From NCBI GenBank assembly GCA_026196615.1, contig JAPHSW010000032.1:1-64000 (forward strand): a stretch of 64,000 bases of DNA, in the 5' to 3' direction. The DNA is from Gammaproteobacteria bacterium (lineage in GTDB: Bacteria; Pseudomonadota; Gammaproteobacteria; GRL18). The position numbers were made by a program, and so were the translations under genes. Below, piece after piece: positions 1 to 8,400 of this stretch (position 1 is the first letter of the stretch; every line of letters begins with the position of its first letter). The notes below the pieces were generated by a model. It made no database searches and was not told where the DNA came from. It was given only the letters and a program-made list of their open reading frames with translations.

Positions 1-409
1 CTGGCAGCGTTGGTTTTTTGCCATTATTGCTTTTGTCGTCAGTGGTATTATTTTTTTCTGGATTAAACGTTTACAATCTCATGAACGGTGGCTTGCCATA
101 GCTCTTGCATTGGTTTTAGGGGGGGCCTTAGGCAATCTTTGGGATAGATTAACTCTTGGTTATGTGGTTGATTTTCTGGATTTCTATTATCAAAGTGATG
201 CTCAAAGCCGTGCTATGCACTGGCCTGCTTTTAATGTTGCTGATATGGCGATCAGTATAGGTGCCTTTATGCTCATTATTGATGCTCTTTTTAGTAAGGA
301 GCCATCGACTGATGAAGAGCCATTAGTTAATGGAGAGCCTTCAGCTAATAAAGAGTCATCAACTGATAAAAAGCCTTCACCTGAAAAAAAGTCACCAACT
401 AAAAAATAA
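1..409 (+). CDS. lspA: Lipoprotein signal peptidase LspA (5'-truncated by window edge)
   Basis: This is the C-terminal part (about 135 residues) of signal peptidase II, the inner-membrane aspartic protease that removes signal peptides from prolipoproteins after diacylglyceryl modification. The frame is open from base 2. The family signatures are visible: GGALGNLWDR and FNVADMAI carry the two catalytic aspartates, separated by VVDFLDFY, and hydrophobic membrane segments lie on both sides. fkpB follows, the usual lspA-fkpB-ispH order. The unusual part is a hydrophilic tail of about 35 residues after the last membrane helix, built from imperfect repeats of the type SxDxxP and ending in a Lys-rich stretch. 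A G7 homopolymer lies in the coding sequence at 119-125. The identification is secure; the start lies outside the window. Confidence 0.95.
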   Translation, partial: WQRWFFAIIAFVVSGIIFFWIKRLQSHERWLAIALALVLGGALGNLWDRLTLGYVVDFLDFYYQSDAQSRAMHWPAFNVADMAISIGAFMLIIDALFSKEPSTDEEPLVNGEPSANKESSTDKKPSPEKKSPTKK

Positions 410-452
410 CCTTCCACTGAATAACACAATACTGAATTAATAAGGCCTAACA

Positions 453-905
453 TTGACAACTTCAAATCCTAACGATAAGAAAAAAGTAGAAAACGACAGT
501 ACGGTGAGTATGCACTTTAGTCTAACTCTAGCCGATGGAACAGCGGTTGATGGTACTGCGGATGGTGAGCCTATGACATTTACCATGGGTGATGGTTCTA
601 TGATTACTGTACTTGAACAAGTTATTCTGGATTTATCAGTGGGGGATAAGCAACAGGTCAGTTTAGATCCTCGTGATACCTTTGGCTTTCCTGAAGAAGA
701 TAATAAACACTGGATGAATAAGTCAGAATTTGACTTAGATGTTGAGCTTGAAGAAGGGCTATTGATAGAGTTCAGTACGCCAGCAGGGGATCAAATACCA
801 GGCATTTTAGTTGAAATGGCTGATGATAAAGTGCTTGTGGATTTTAATCATCCATTAGCAGGCCATGAAGTAGTATTTTCGGTAGAAATTGTCGATATTA
901 AATAA
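453..905 (+). CDS. fkpB: FKBP-type peptidyl-prolyl isomerase, SlpA/FkpB type
   Basis: A 150-residue protein of the SlpA/FkpB subfamily of FK506-binding-type prolyl isomerases, which catalyse cis-trans isomerisation of X-Pro bonds in the cytoplasm. The FKBP core opens with HFSLTLADGTAVDGT and MTFTMGDG, followed by the insert-in-flap region around DTFGFPEE and a C-terminal FNHPLAGHEVVFSVEI, typical of this subfamily; length matches the roughly 149-residue E. coli protein. The start is TTG at 453, supported by a TAAGG ribosome-binding sequence about 7 bases upstream; an in-frame ATG at 510 would cut into the first strand. The gene lies between lspA and ispH, as in many gammaproteobacteria. High confidence for the family, moderate for the start codon. 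Confidence 0.93.
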   Translation: MTTSNPNDKKKVENDSTVSMHFSLTLADGTAVDGTADGEPMTFTMGDGSMITVLEQVILDLSVGDKQQVSLDPRDTFGFPEEDNKHWMNKSEFDLDVELEEGLLIEFSTPAGDQIPGILVEMADDKVLVDFNHPLAGHEVVFSVEIVDIK

Positions 906-923
906 AATTTAACCACATTAAAA

Positions 924-954
924 AATGGATACTATTCATTGAATAGTACCCATT
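924..954 (+). terminator. Hairpin after fkpB
   Basis: A near-perfect inverted repeat follows the fkpB stop. AATGG (924-928) pairs with CCATT (950-954), and TACTATTCA (930-938) pairs with TGAATAGTA (940-948), leaving one A/C mismatch and a very short loop. No strong T-tract follows, so it may be a weak or factor-assisted terminator, an RNA-stabilising hairpin, or a protein-binding palindrome. It is the only structured element I see at the end of the lspA-fkpB unit. Confidence 0.35.
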
Positions 955-1301
955 CATTCAAAAGTGGCGTCCTGCCAAAAAATAATCAGTTCCATCTGCT
1001 TACTGCGATTACAAATCCTTTTCAAGTTATAGCACCCTTAGAACAGAAGTAATACTCACTGTTAATTACAAACCTCCCTGGCCTGCAATTCTCTTTGTTC
1101 GTCAAGAGATAAGGCTTTAACTTGTGCAGTCTATTTCCTTGCTTGAATTGTTCTGTTCCTTCAGACTCTTTCAAGTTGAAAAGAGTATAATATGAAGCAC
1201 TATATTGTACAGCAAGAAACATCTGATAGAATTGTAAGAATTCTCTGATCGATATGTCAGATATTTTTCCCAAAACCAAAAAAGAGAATAAGGATGAATT
1301 T
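955..1301. other. Intergenic region upstream of ispH
   Basis: About 350 bases without a gene I can support. It includes the 11-mer GGCGTCCTGCC at 966-976, which recurs inside the palindromic element at 54910-54920, and a TATAAT hexamer at 1186-1191. An 85-codon open frame on the minus strand (1022-1279) has no ribosome-binding site, no recognisable motif and would cover the ispH promoter, so I do not call it. Confidence 0.5.
1163..1191 (+). promoter_or_regulatory. Candidate sigma-70 promoter for ispH
   Basis: A perfect -10 hexamer TATAAT sits at 1186-1191, about 110 bases before the chosen ispH start. The -35 region at the right spacing (AGACTC, 1163-1168) is poor, so this is only a candidate. 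Its position in the long gap between fkpB and ispH suggests ispH is separately transcribed. Confidence 0.3.
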
Positions 1302-2255
1302 ATGTCTCAACATGATGTGCAACTAAAACTGGCTAATCCAAGAGGATTTTGTGCAGGTGTTGATCGTGCTATTGAAATTGTAGACAGAGCATTAACTTTA
1401 TTTGGTTCACCAATTTATGTTCGTCATGAAGTTGTTCATAACCGAGCTGTGGTTGAATCCTTAAAAAACCGTGGAGCTGTATTTGTTGAAGAACTCAGTG
1501 ACGTACCTGATGGTACGATTGTGATTTTTAGTGCACATGGGGTTTCAAAAAAGGTTAAAGAAGAAGCTGCAAATCGTGAAGTAAAAGTTTTTGATGCGAC
1601 CTGTCCATTAGTGACAAAAGTACATCTTGAAGTGACACGTTTTAGTAAAATAGGAACAGAATGTATTTTGATTGGTCATGCTGGCCACCCAGAAGTAGAA
1701 GGCACGATGGGGCAGTATGAACACCAGTATGGAGGTGATATTTACCTCATTGAAAAACCTGAAGATGTACTGTCTCTCAAGGTTAAAAAACCTGATGAAC
1801 TTGCCTATGTCAGTCAAACAACGTTATCAATGGATGATACTTCAGATATTATTGATGCTTTAAGAGCCCGCTTTCCCAAAATAGCAGGCCCAAAGAAGGA
1901 TGACATCTGCTATGCCACCCAAAGTCGACAAGATGCTGTTAAAAAATTATCCCAAATGGCTGATTTGGTTTTAGTTGTTGGTTCACCCAATAGTTCAAAT
2001 TCAAATCGTTTGAAAGAGGTTGCACAAAAACAAGGAGCTAAAGCTTATCTTATTGATTCAGCAGATGAAATACAGTTAGAGTGGCTGAATGATTGTCAAA
2101 ATGTGGGAGTTACTGCAGGTGCATCAGCACCCGAATATTTAGTTGAAGAAGTTGTTGAATTTCTAAAGAAACAGGGGATTAAAGCCAATAATATTGAGCT
2201 GGGAGAAAAAGAAACGGTGATTTTTTCTTTACCTAAAGAATTGCAAACTAATTGA
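1302..2255 (+). CDS. ispH: 4-hydroxy-3-methylbut-2-enyl diphosphate reductase (IspH/LytB)
   Basis: Last enzyme of the MEP pathway; it reductively dehydroxylates HMBPP to isopentenyl and dimethylallyl diphosphate using a [4Fe-4S] cluster in the cytoplasm. The three cluster cysteines are visible in [11 protein letters not shown] (Cys17), [11 protein letters not shown] and ICYATQSRQ; the substrate motifs [19 protein letters not shown] and SQTTLS are also intact. I start at ATG 1302 (317 residues, matching the 316 of E. coli) because AAGGA lies 7-8 bases upstream; the frame extends to an earlier ATG at 1254 that has no ribosome-binding sequence. dxs and ispA of the same pathway lie 20 kb downstream. 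Confidence 0.96.
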   Translation: MSQHDVQLKLANPRGFCAGVDRAIEIVDRALTLFGSPIYVRHEVVHNRAVVESLKNRGAVFVEELSDVPDGTIVIFSAHGVSKKVKEEAANREVKVFDATCPLVTKVHLEVTRFSKIGTECILIGHAGHPEVEGTMGQYEHQYGGDIYLIEKPEDVLSLKVKKPDELAYVSQTTLSMDDTSDIIDALRARFPKIAGPKKDDICYATQSRQDAVKKLSQMADLVLVVGSPNSSNSNRLKEVAQKQGAKAYLIDSADEIQLEWLNDCQNVGVTAGASAPEYLVEEVVEFLKKQGIKANNIELGEKETVIFSLPKELQTN

Positions 2256-2386
2256 GCTTATTTTTGTACTAAACTTTTTGTTAATTGCATCACACTTAGT
2301 GAGCAATATTTACCGTTTATCAGTCAGTATTTAACACTAATCTAAATTAGAGTGACAATTTAACCTAACAGGTCTATAAATTAGCT
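2256..2386 (+). promoter_or_regulatory. Upstream region of the minor-pilin operon
   Basis: A 131-base AT-rich gap that should hold the promoter of the pilus cluster. It contains ACCGTTTATC (2312-2321), which matches 8 of 10 positions of the AlgR box ACCGTTCGTC known upstream of the equivalent Pseudomonas fimU operon, and a TATAAAT at about 2374. No sigma-54 type GG/GC element is evident. The AlgR-box resemblance could be chance. Confidence 0.3.
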
Positions 2387-3007
2387 ATGAAAAAAATAAA
2401 TGGTTTTACATTGATAGAAATGATGATTGTGATTGCAATGGTTGGAATTTTAGTTTCTGTTGCATTACCTTCTTTTCAAAATATGATTCAGAATAATCGA
2501 TTGACTAGTTCTTTGAATGCCATGCAAGGTAGCCTATTGTATGCAAAAGGACTAGCTATTACGGGAGGACAAAGTGTTTCTCTGTGTAGACGAGATGGCT
2601 TAAATGGAGGCACGGTTTGTAATAATGGCATGAACTGGGAAGATGGCTGGATTGTATTCCGAGACGTTAATGGTAATGGAGTAATAGATGCTCCAGTTGA
2701 TACCAATGGCGATGGTGTTTTTGATTGTTTAGGTACTGATATAACCAGTGACTGTCTTTTGAAAATGTCTGATCCTCTTTCACCTCTTTTAACGCTTAGA
2801 AGTAACGGTACTATTGGTAACACTATTACATTTAACTCCCGAAGTTTCGCTCTAAATACAGGAGTGTTTCGTTTATGTGATGATCGGGGAGTTAGAAGAG
2901 CTATTGGTCTTGAAGTGGTTCCACCTGGTAACCTTAAAAGAATGGCTGATACCAATGCTGATGGAATTGTTAATGATGAAAATGGAGTCAATGTCGCATG
3001 CCCATAA
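2387..3007 (+). CDS. fimT: Type IV minor pilin, GspH/FimT family
   Basis: A prepilin of 206 residues. The leader ends in NG, followed by the class-A cleavage and methylation motif FTLIE (residues 7-11) and a hydrophobic helix of about 20 residues, so it should be processed by prepilin peptidase PilD and inserted in the inner membrane. The rest matches the GspH/FimT fold, with GWIVFRDVNGNGVID as the usual C-half hallmark. Minor pilins of this type prime pilus assembly and join the tip complex. Unusually, three acidic DxNxDG-like loops occur (about residues 93-101, 105-113 and near 187), which could bind calcium. The stop overlaps the start of pilV by 10 bases, implying translational coupling. 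Confidence 0.9.
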   Translation: MKKINGFTLIEMMIVIAMVGILVSVALPSFQNMIQNNRLTSSLNAMQGSLLYAKGLAITGGQSVSLCRRDGLNGGTVCNNGMNWEDGWIVFRDVNGNGVIDAPVDTNGDGVFDCLGTDITSDCLLKMSDPLSPLLTLRSNGTIGNTITFNSRSFALNTGVFRLCDDRGVRRAIGLEVVPPGNLKRMADTNADGIVNDENGVNVACP

Positions 3008-3702
3008 ATAAATATTTTAATCATCATGTAGTGAATCAAGGCTTCTCATTAATTGAGGTTCTCATTGCAATACTGATCCTTTCTATTGGTTTATTAGCCA
3101 CTGCGGCAATGCAAATGAATGCCTTACAAAATACCAGTAATAGTGAATATAGAACACAGGCTGTTAATCTTGTAATGGATATGGCGGACAAAATGCAGGC
3201 TAACTACACAGAAGTTTTAAAAGATGCAGCAACGACACCTTATGATACGTCAATTGCTGGAAATCGATGTGGTGGTGATGCAGCTTGTGTAGCAGCCTGG
3301 AATGAATGTTGTAATATAGCTAACCTTCAGAGTTGGATTAATGTGGTTCAAAATGGTATTGATTTTGATGCTGATGGCGTACTTGATATTCTCCCCTTAC
3401 CGGGAGGTAATGCTGTAATTTGTCGTGACTCAAACCACGATCTTTTTAGTAATGATATTGATAGTGATGGTAATGGTGTTATTGATAATAATGATGACCC
3501 CTGTACTGCGGCAGCAAATGTTTGTGATGTATCAGGAACAGCCAATAATTTTGCACCTTATGTTATTAGAGTTTGCTGGACGGAAGCTGGTGCACGTCGT
3601 GATGTGGATGGTGATGGGGATATTGATGACAATGATAGAGATGCCAATCAGATTATTCAAAATACACGTTATGTACGCCAGTTTTCAGCAACATTACAAT
3701 AA
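2998..3702 (+). CDS. pilV: Type IV pilus minor pilin PilV
   Basis: A 234-residue prepilin with leader ending in NQG, the FSLIE motif (residues 20-24) and a hydrophobic N-terminal helix, followed by MQMNALQNTSNSEYRTQAV, a pattern typical of PilV. PilV joins PilW, PilX and FimT/FimU in the minor-pilin priming complex that carries PilY1 at the pilus tip. Three acidic loops, DFDADGVLD, DSDGNGVIDNND and DVDGDGDIDDND, closely resemble EF-hand or dockerin calcium loops. Several cysteine pairs suggest disulfide bonds in the periplasmic domain. It overlaps fimT by 10 bases and pilW follows after 27 bases. Confidence 0.88.
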   Translation: MPINKYFNHHVVNQGFSLIEVLIAILILSIGLLATAAMQMNALQNTSNSEYRTQAVNLVMDMADKMQANYTEVLKDAATTPYDTSIAGNRCGGDAACVAAWNECCNIANLQSWINVVQNGIDFDADGVLDILPLPGGNAVICRDSNHDLFSNDIDSDGNGVIDNNDDPCTAAANVCDVSGTANNFAPYVIRVCWTEAGARRDVDGDGDIDDNDRDANQIIQNTRYVRQFSATLQ

Positions 3703-3729
3703 TTTAATACGGTACTCAGGATAACCATA

Positions 3730-4590
3730 ATGGTTGATAGAAATAATAAAAGCGCCACTGCACTGAAAAAGCAATCGGGTCTGTCTTTGATAGAAATAAT
3801 GGTTGCTTTAGTAATCGGAGCAATTTTAATTGCAGGTATTGCTCAGATATATGTCTCTAATAAGCAGGCATATCGATTACAGGAGTCGGTTTCTTATATC
3901 AATAATAATGCTCGTTTTGCTTTATTCTTTTTGCAAGATGCAGTAACCGCAGCGGGGTATAAAGGTAATCCTGCTGAAGCAGATAAAGATGCATTTCCAG
4001 CTATCACTATGGCAGGTTGTGCTAATTTCAATACAGGCCAATATATTGCTGCAGCAACAAATGTTGGGGCGGATACAGGCTTACTCTGCGTTAAGATGAA
4101 ATCACCTCGTTATAGTGCTGGTATGACAGATATTGCAGTTATGGTTGATTGTATAGGCAATAATATTGCTGAAAAAAATACTGTTATAAGTCGTTTTTTC
4201 ATTTCTGCAAATGGTGAGCTCTCATGTGGAACCTCTCATTTTGATGAAACAACTGCTGTAACACAGGCTCTTACTAGCCAACCTTTGGTCAGTGATGTGA
4301 CTGTTACCCCTACTTATGGTGAAGATGCTGATGATGATAAAGCAGTGGATCCTGATCCAGGAACAGGAGTTCCAGCATATAATGCAGTGCCTACAAATTG
4401 GGACAATGTCATCGCTGTGAATTTTCAGGTGATTGTAAATAGTGATGCAGATTCAACTGGTGAGATGGTAACGGTAAACCAAAACCAAAGTAATATTGCT
4501 AATCCTAATGCTCCAGATAACTTATTAAGACGTGTGATCACTCGAACGATAGCTTTAAGAAGTCGAACAAACCCTGATCCTAATCCTTAA
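3730..4590 (+). CDS. pilW: Type IV pilus minor pilin PilW
   Basis: A 286-residue prepilin. The leader KKQSG precedes the cleavage motif LSLIE and a hydrophobic helix (about residues 22-42), followed by YVSNKQAYRLQESVSYINNN, characteristic of PilW. In Pseudomonas PilW is part of the tip subcomplex that initiates pilus assembly and presents PilY1. The C-terminal half contains an acidic stretch DADDDKAVDPD (about residues 200-210) in keeping with the acidic loops of its neighbours, and conserved cysteines. It lies in the same run of genes as pilV and pilX with short spacers, so it is probably co-transcribed. Confidence 0.88.
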   Translation: MVDRNNKSATALKKQSGLSLIEIMVALVIGAILIAGIAQIYVSNKQAYRLQESVSYINNNARFALFFLQDAVTAAGYKGNPAEADKDAFPAITMAGCANFNTGQYIAAATNVGADTGLLCVKMKSPRYSAGMTDIAVMVDCIGNNIAEKNTVISRFFISANGELSCGTSHFDETTAVTQALTSQPLVSDVTVTPTYGEDADDDKAVDPDPGTGVPAYNAVPTNWDNVIAVNFQVIVNSDADSTGEMVTVNQNQSNIANPNAPDNLLRRVITRTIALRSRTNPDPNP

Positions 4591-4625
4591 TGTTTGTCCT
4601 TTGTTGACATAAATAGGAAAAAAAC

Positions 4626-5351
4626 ATGTATAGATCGAAACATAAATATTCTTTTCAGAGCAGACAAAAAGGCGTTGCACTTTTTATTAGTCTTATCTTT
4701 TTGTTGGTTCTGACCATGATTGCACTAAGTGGTATGAATGATACTTTGCTGGATTCAAAAATTGTAATTAATCAGCAGGATAAATCATATTCAATTTTGA
4801 TGGCGGATGCCACAATGAGAGAACCAGAGGTCTGGCTCCAAAATGTTATTAATCAAAGACTGGCACTTGAGGATGGGCTCTGTAAGACCACGGGTGCTCA
4901 GTGCAACACGTCACCACTTTGGTCAAAAAATATACTGGATTGGGATGAAACAATTGTGACTAATATGTCAGCTGGATGGTGGGGTGATCCTGATAATGCG
5001 GCAGCATGGACTAATAAATTACCAATTGCTTACGGCACCAATGGTACTGATACTTATTGTGCAGGTCGGCCAAATGAAAAACAATATGGTGCAGTTCCAT
5101 CATCAATTGATGATGGAAATAACAATAATGATTGCCTTGCAAATATTGCGGTACCACCCACTTATATTGTTGAAGAGGCATCAGGTGGCGATGGTACTTC
5201 AGAGACTCGTAGCTTAGAGGTCTCTACTGGTGTGGATAGTACATGTGTTTCTAAAGTAAACAATTACTTTTGGCAAACTACAGTACAAGCATCTGGTGCT
5301 CGCAGTACAACAAGAACAATGGTTCGTAGTACCTATGTTAAGAAATGTTGA
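4626..5351 (+). CDS. pilX: Type IV pilus assembly protein PilX
   Basis: A 241-residue protein with a leader ending in QKG, followed by VALFISLIFLLVLTMIAL, a hydrophobic helix without the usual Glu5, as is normal for the PilX family. The sequence then reads MNDTLLDSKIVINQQDKSYS, matching the PilX N-terminal domain. PilX bridges the minor-pilin complex and PilY1. Cysteine pairs in the distal half are consistent with a disulfide-stabilised periplasmic domain. An AAATAGGAAAAAA sequence precedes the ATG, giving a plausible ribosome-binding site. Position between pilW and pilY1 supports the call. Confidence 0.87.
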   Translation: MYRSKHKYSFQSRQKGVALFISLIFLLVLTMIALSGMNDTLLDSKIVINQQDKSYSILMADATMREPEVWLQNVINQRLALEDGLCKTTGAQCNTSPLWSKNILDWDETIVTNMSAGWWGDPDNAAAWTNKLPIAYGTNGTDTYCAGRPNEKQYGAVPSSIDDGNNNNDCLANIAVPPTYIVEEASGGDGTSETRSLEVSTGVDSTCVSKVNNYFWQTTVQASGARSTTRTMVRSTYVKKC

Positions 5352-5405
5352 ATACTAAAAAACAAATTGAGTTGGCTAAAAAAACAGCAGGACGGGGACA
5401 TTAAA

Positions 5406-8400
5406 ATGAAATCATACCCAATGAAAGAAATGAAATTGATAATTAAGACAGGCTTAAGTGGAGTACTTTGTTTATCTCTCAGTTCTGCTATTGCAGCTCC
5501 TTTGAATATTACCAATGATCCACTTTTTATTGCAGATAGTGTTGCTCCGGGCATTTTCTTCATGATGGATGATTCAGGCTCAATGGACTGGGAAATTTTG
5601 ACAAGTCCTTATTATGATTATGAAGATTATTATGAAGATAGTAGTTCTCTACAAACTCATGGACTTTTTTGGGGAAATACTAAAGGTACTGACAATTGTA
5701 GTGATGGCTGGCATACTTTTTATTATATGTATAATAATAGTGATGACTTGTACTCGAATTGTGAAGTATCGAGAAACCTCAGGGCTTACGCAAAGGATTG
5801 GCGCATTAAGTCATCAGATTTTAATGTGATGTTTTATGATCCTTCACAAACCTATGAACCCTGGCAGGCAAAAGTTGATGACAGTTCAAATAGTTCTGCA
5901 GCTGTCTTTCCAAATGCAGATTTTTCCAATGTAAGAAGTAATCCTCAGCCTACTGAATCAGGCTATAGCTCTACCAAGAACCTTGATGGTTTTGTCTGGG
6001 AAGTTTCAGATACCGAGTCTTTTGGCTTTTGTGGATCTCAACCCGATGGCCCTGAGGCTGATAATGATTATGACCGTTGTTCATCTGATGCTGATTGCCC
6101 TGTTGGAACTTGTACTAAATCTAAAGTTGATTTATGGGATTCACACACTAAATACACAGTGAATGGCAATGTGATAGAGGTGGAAGATATTACCTATTCA
6201 TTTGCCAACACTGCGACTCAATGTCCAAATGATGATGATCCGAGTGAAACTCGAATAAATGAATGTTTTGGGCGACAAGTTGTCCGTCGAGCGGATATAA
6301 CTGATTCAGCAGAAGTGACTAAAATTAAGCAAAATATTGCTAACTGGTATCAGTATAACCGTAAACGTTCTATGGTTGCAAAATCTGCAACAGCAGCTGT
6401 TATAGAGAGTGCTCCATTTTATCGTTTTGGTTTTGGCACATTGCATGATGAGTTTTTCACCCCATTGCCTGCTAATAGTGTGACCGATTATATACCTCAT
6501 AATCAGGATTTGTTTAATAAATTTGCTGAGTGGGATTGGCAAGGACAAGGTACACCATTGAGAGATGGTTTAAAAAAAGCAGGTACCTATTTTAAAGGCA
6601 GTCGCTCTGGTTATACGGGATCAAATAAACCGATTACCCATGCCTGTCAACAGAACTTTACCATTTTATTTACTGATGGCTATTATAATGGCTCGGTGTC
6701 AGGTTTTAGTGATAATAATGGTGATGGTGCTTCTTCTTCTCTGGCTGATATTGCCTATTATTACTATGAAACTGATTTGGATGCTTTGGCAAATATTGTT
6801 CCTACGACAACATTTGACACTCAGGATCAACAGCATATGGTTACTTTTTCAGTAGCTTTTGGGGTTTCGGGTAATTTGAATGATACGGATGCTGATGGTT
6901 GGCCTAATCCACTACCAAACCATGTATCACCCAAGTGGTTTGGTGGTACTTCAATTAATACCAACCCAGAAAGAATCGATGATATGTGGCATGCAGCTTA
7001 TGACTCAAAAGGGGCATTTATTTCAGCTAAAACACCTGGTGAGCTTGTACAAGGCTTAAATGATGCATTGTCTGCAATTCAGAATAGAGTAGGTTCCGCA
7101 TCTTCAGCTGCAGCCAGTACGGGGGCATCAGTGTTGACTGATACCAACGTATTCTTTGCATTTTATGATAGCAATGATTGGTCAGGTGATTTATTGGCGT
7201 ATGATATTGAAACTGATTCAACGACTCAGGTAAGTACTTTCAATAACTTTATTAAGGCATCAACTAACTTTAATGCAAATACAAGAACAAAATTTTATTC
7301 CTGGGATCCTATAAGTAACTTAGCAATTGATTTTAATTGGGCTTCACTTAATACTGTACAACAAGCCTATTTGAATGATAATCCTGATACGGTGACAATT
7401 GAAGTACCCGGGGCCTTTGGTGCAGAGCGTTTGGCTTTTATCACCGGTGATACCTCTAATGATGGTTTGGATATTGACTCAACTTCTAATATTGTTCTTT
7501 TCAGGGATCGAAATGGTAACACTATGGGAGATATCCTAAATTCAGCACCTCAATTTGTGGGTGGCACACAAGATCAATTTGGTGAGCCTCTGGCTTTTAT
7601 TAATAGCAATTTTTCAGAGTCAAGTAGCTATACTCTTTTTCAAAAGGCGAATAAAAATCGAGCACATATGATTTATGTGGGTGCAAATGATGGATTGCTA
7701 CATGGTTTGATTGTGGATAGTAACACTGCAACAACTTTAGCAAACAATCCAAGTACAACATTAGACTATTTGGAAGACTATGGTAAAGAAGCTTTTGCTT
7801 ATACTCCATCAGCAGTGATTAAGCGTTTAAATAAACTCACCAGCTCAGACTATCAAACTAGTGGTATTGCCAAACACCGCTATACGGTTGACGGCTCTCC
7901 GACAATAGAAGATGCTTATGTTAATGGTAGTTGGAAAACCACACTTGTGAGTGGTTTAAATGCTGGAGGTCAAGGTGTTTTTGCTCTGGACGTGACAGAT
8001 GGTGCAGCGACAAGCAATAATAACATTGTTCTATGGGAATTTAATGACACAGATGATGCTGACCTAGGTTACACCTATAGCCGTCCAGTGGTTGTTAGAC
8101 TCCATGATGGTAATTGGTATGCCGTTTTTGGCAATGGCTATAATAATAGTGAAGTGAATAATATGGACGGTATACCTGATTTAGCTGTGAGTACGACTGG
8201 TCATGCTGTTTTATTTCTTTTAAAAATGTCTGGTCCTGGACTTGATAAAGTGTGGGATCTTGGTACAGACTACTTCAAGTTAGATACTGGGGTAGGTAGT
8301 ACAGCAACACCAAATGGTCTTGCATCTGTTTCAACTCTGGATCTGGATCGTGACCAAGTGGTTGATGCAATATATGCTGGAGATATTCGGGGTAACTTAT

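Noticed and set aside
1022-1279. 85-codon open frame on the minus strand before ispH
   Set aside because: No ribosome-binding site or family signature, and it would cover the ispH promoter candidate.
2488-3039. 183-codon minus-strand frame opposite fimT
   Set aside because: It is the shadow of fimT, whose prepilin motif and coding pattern are clear.
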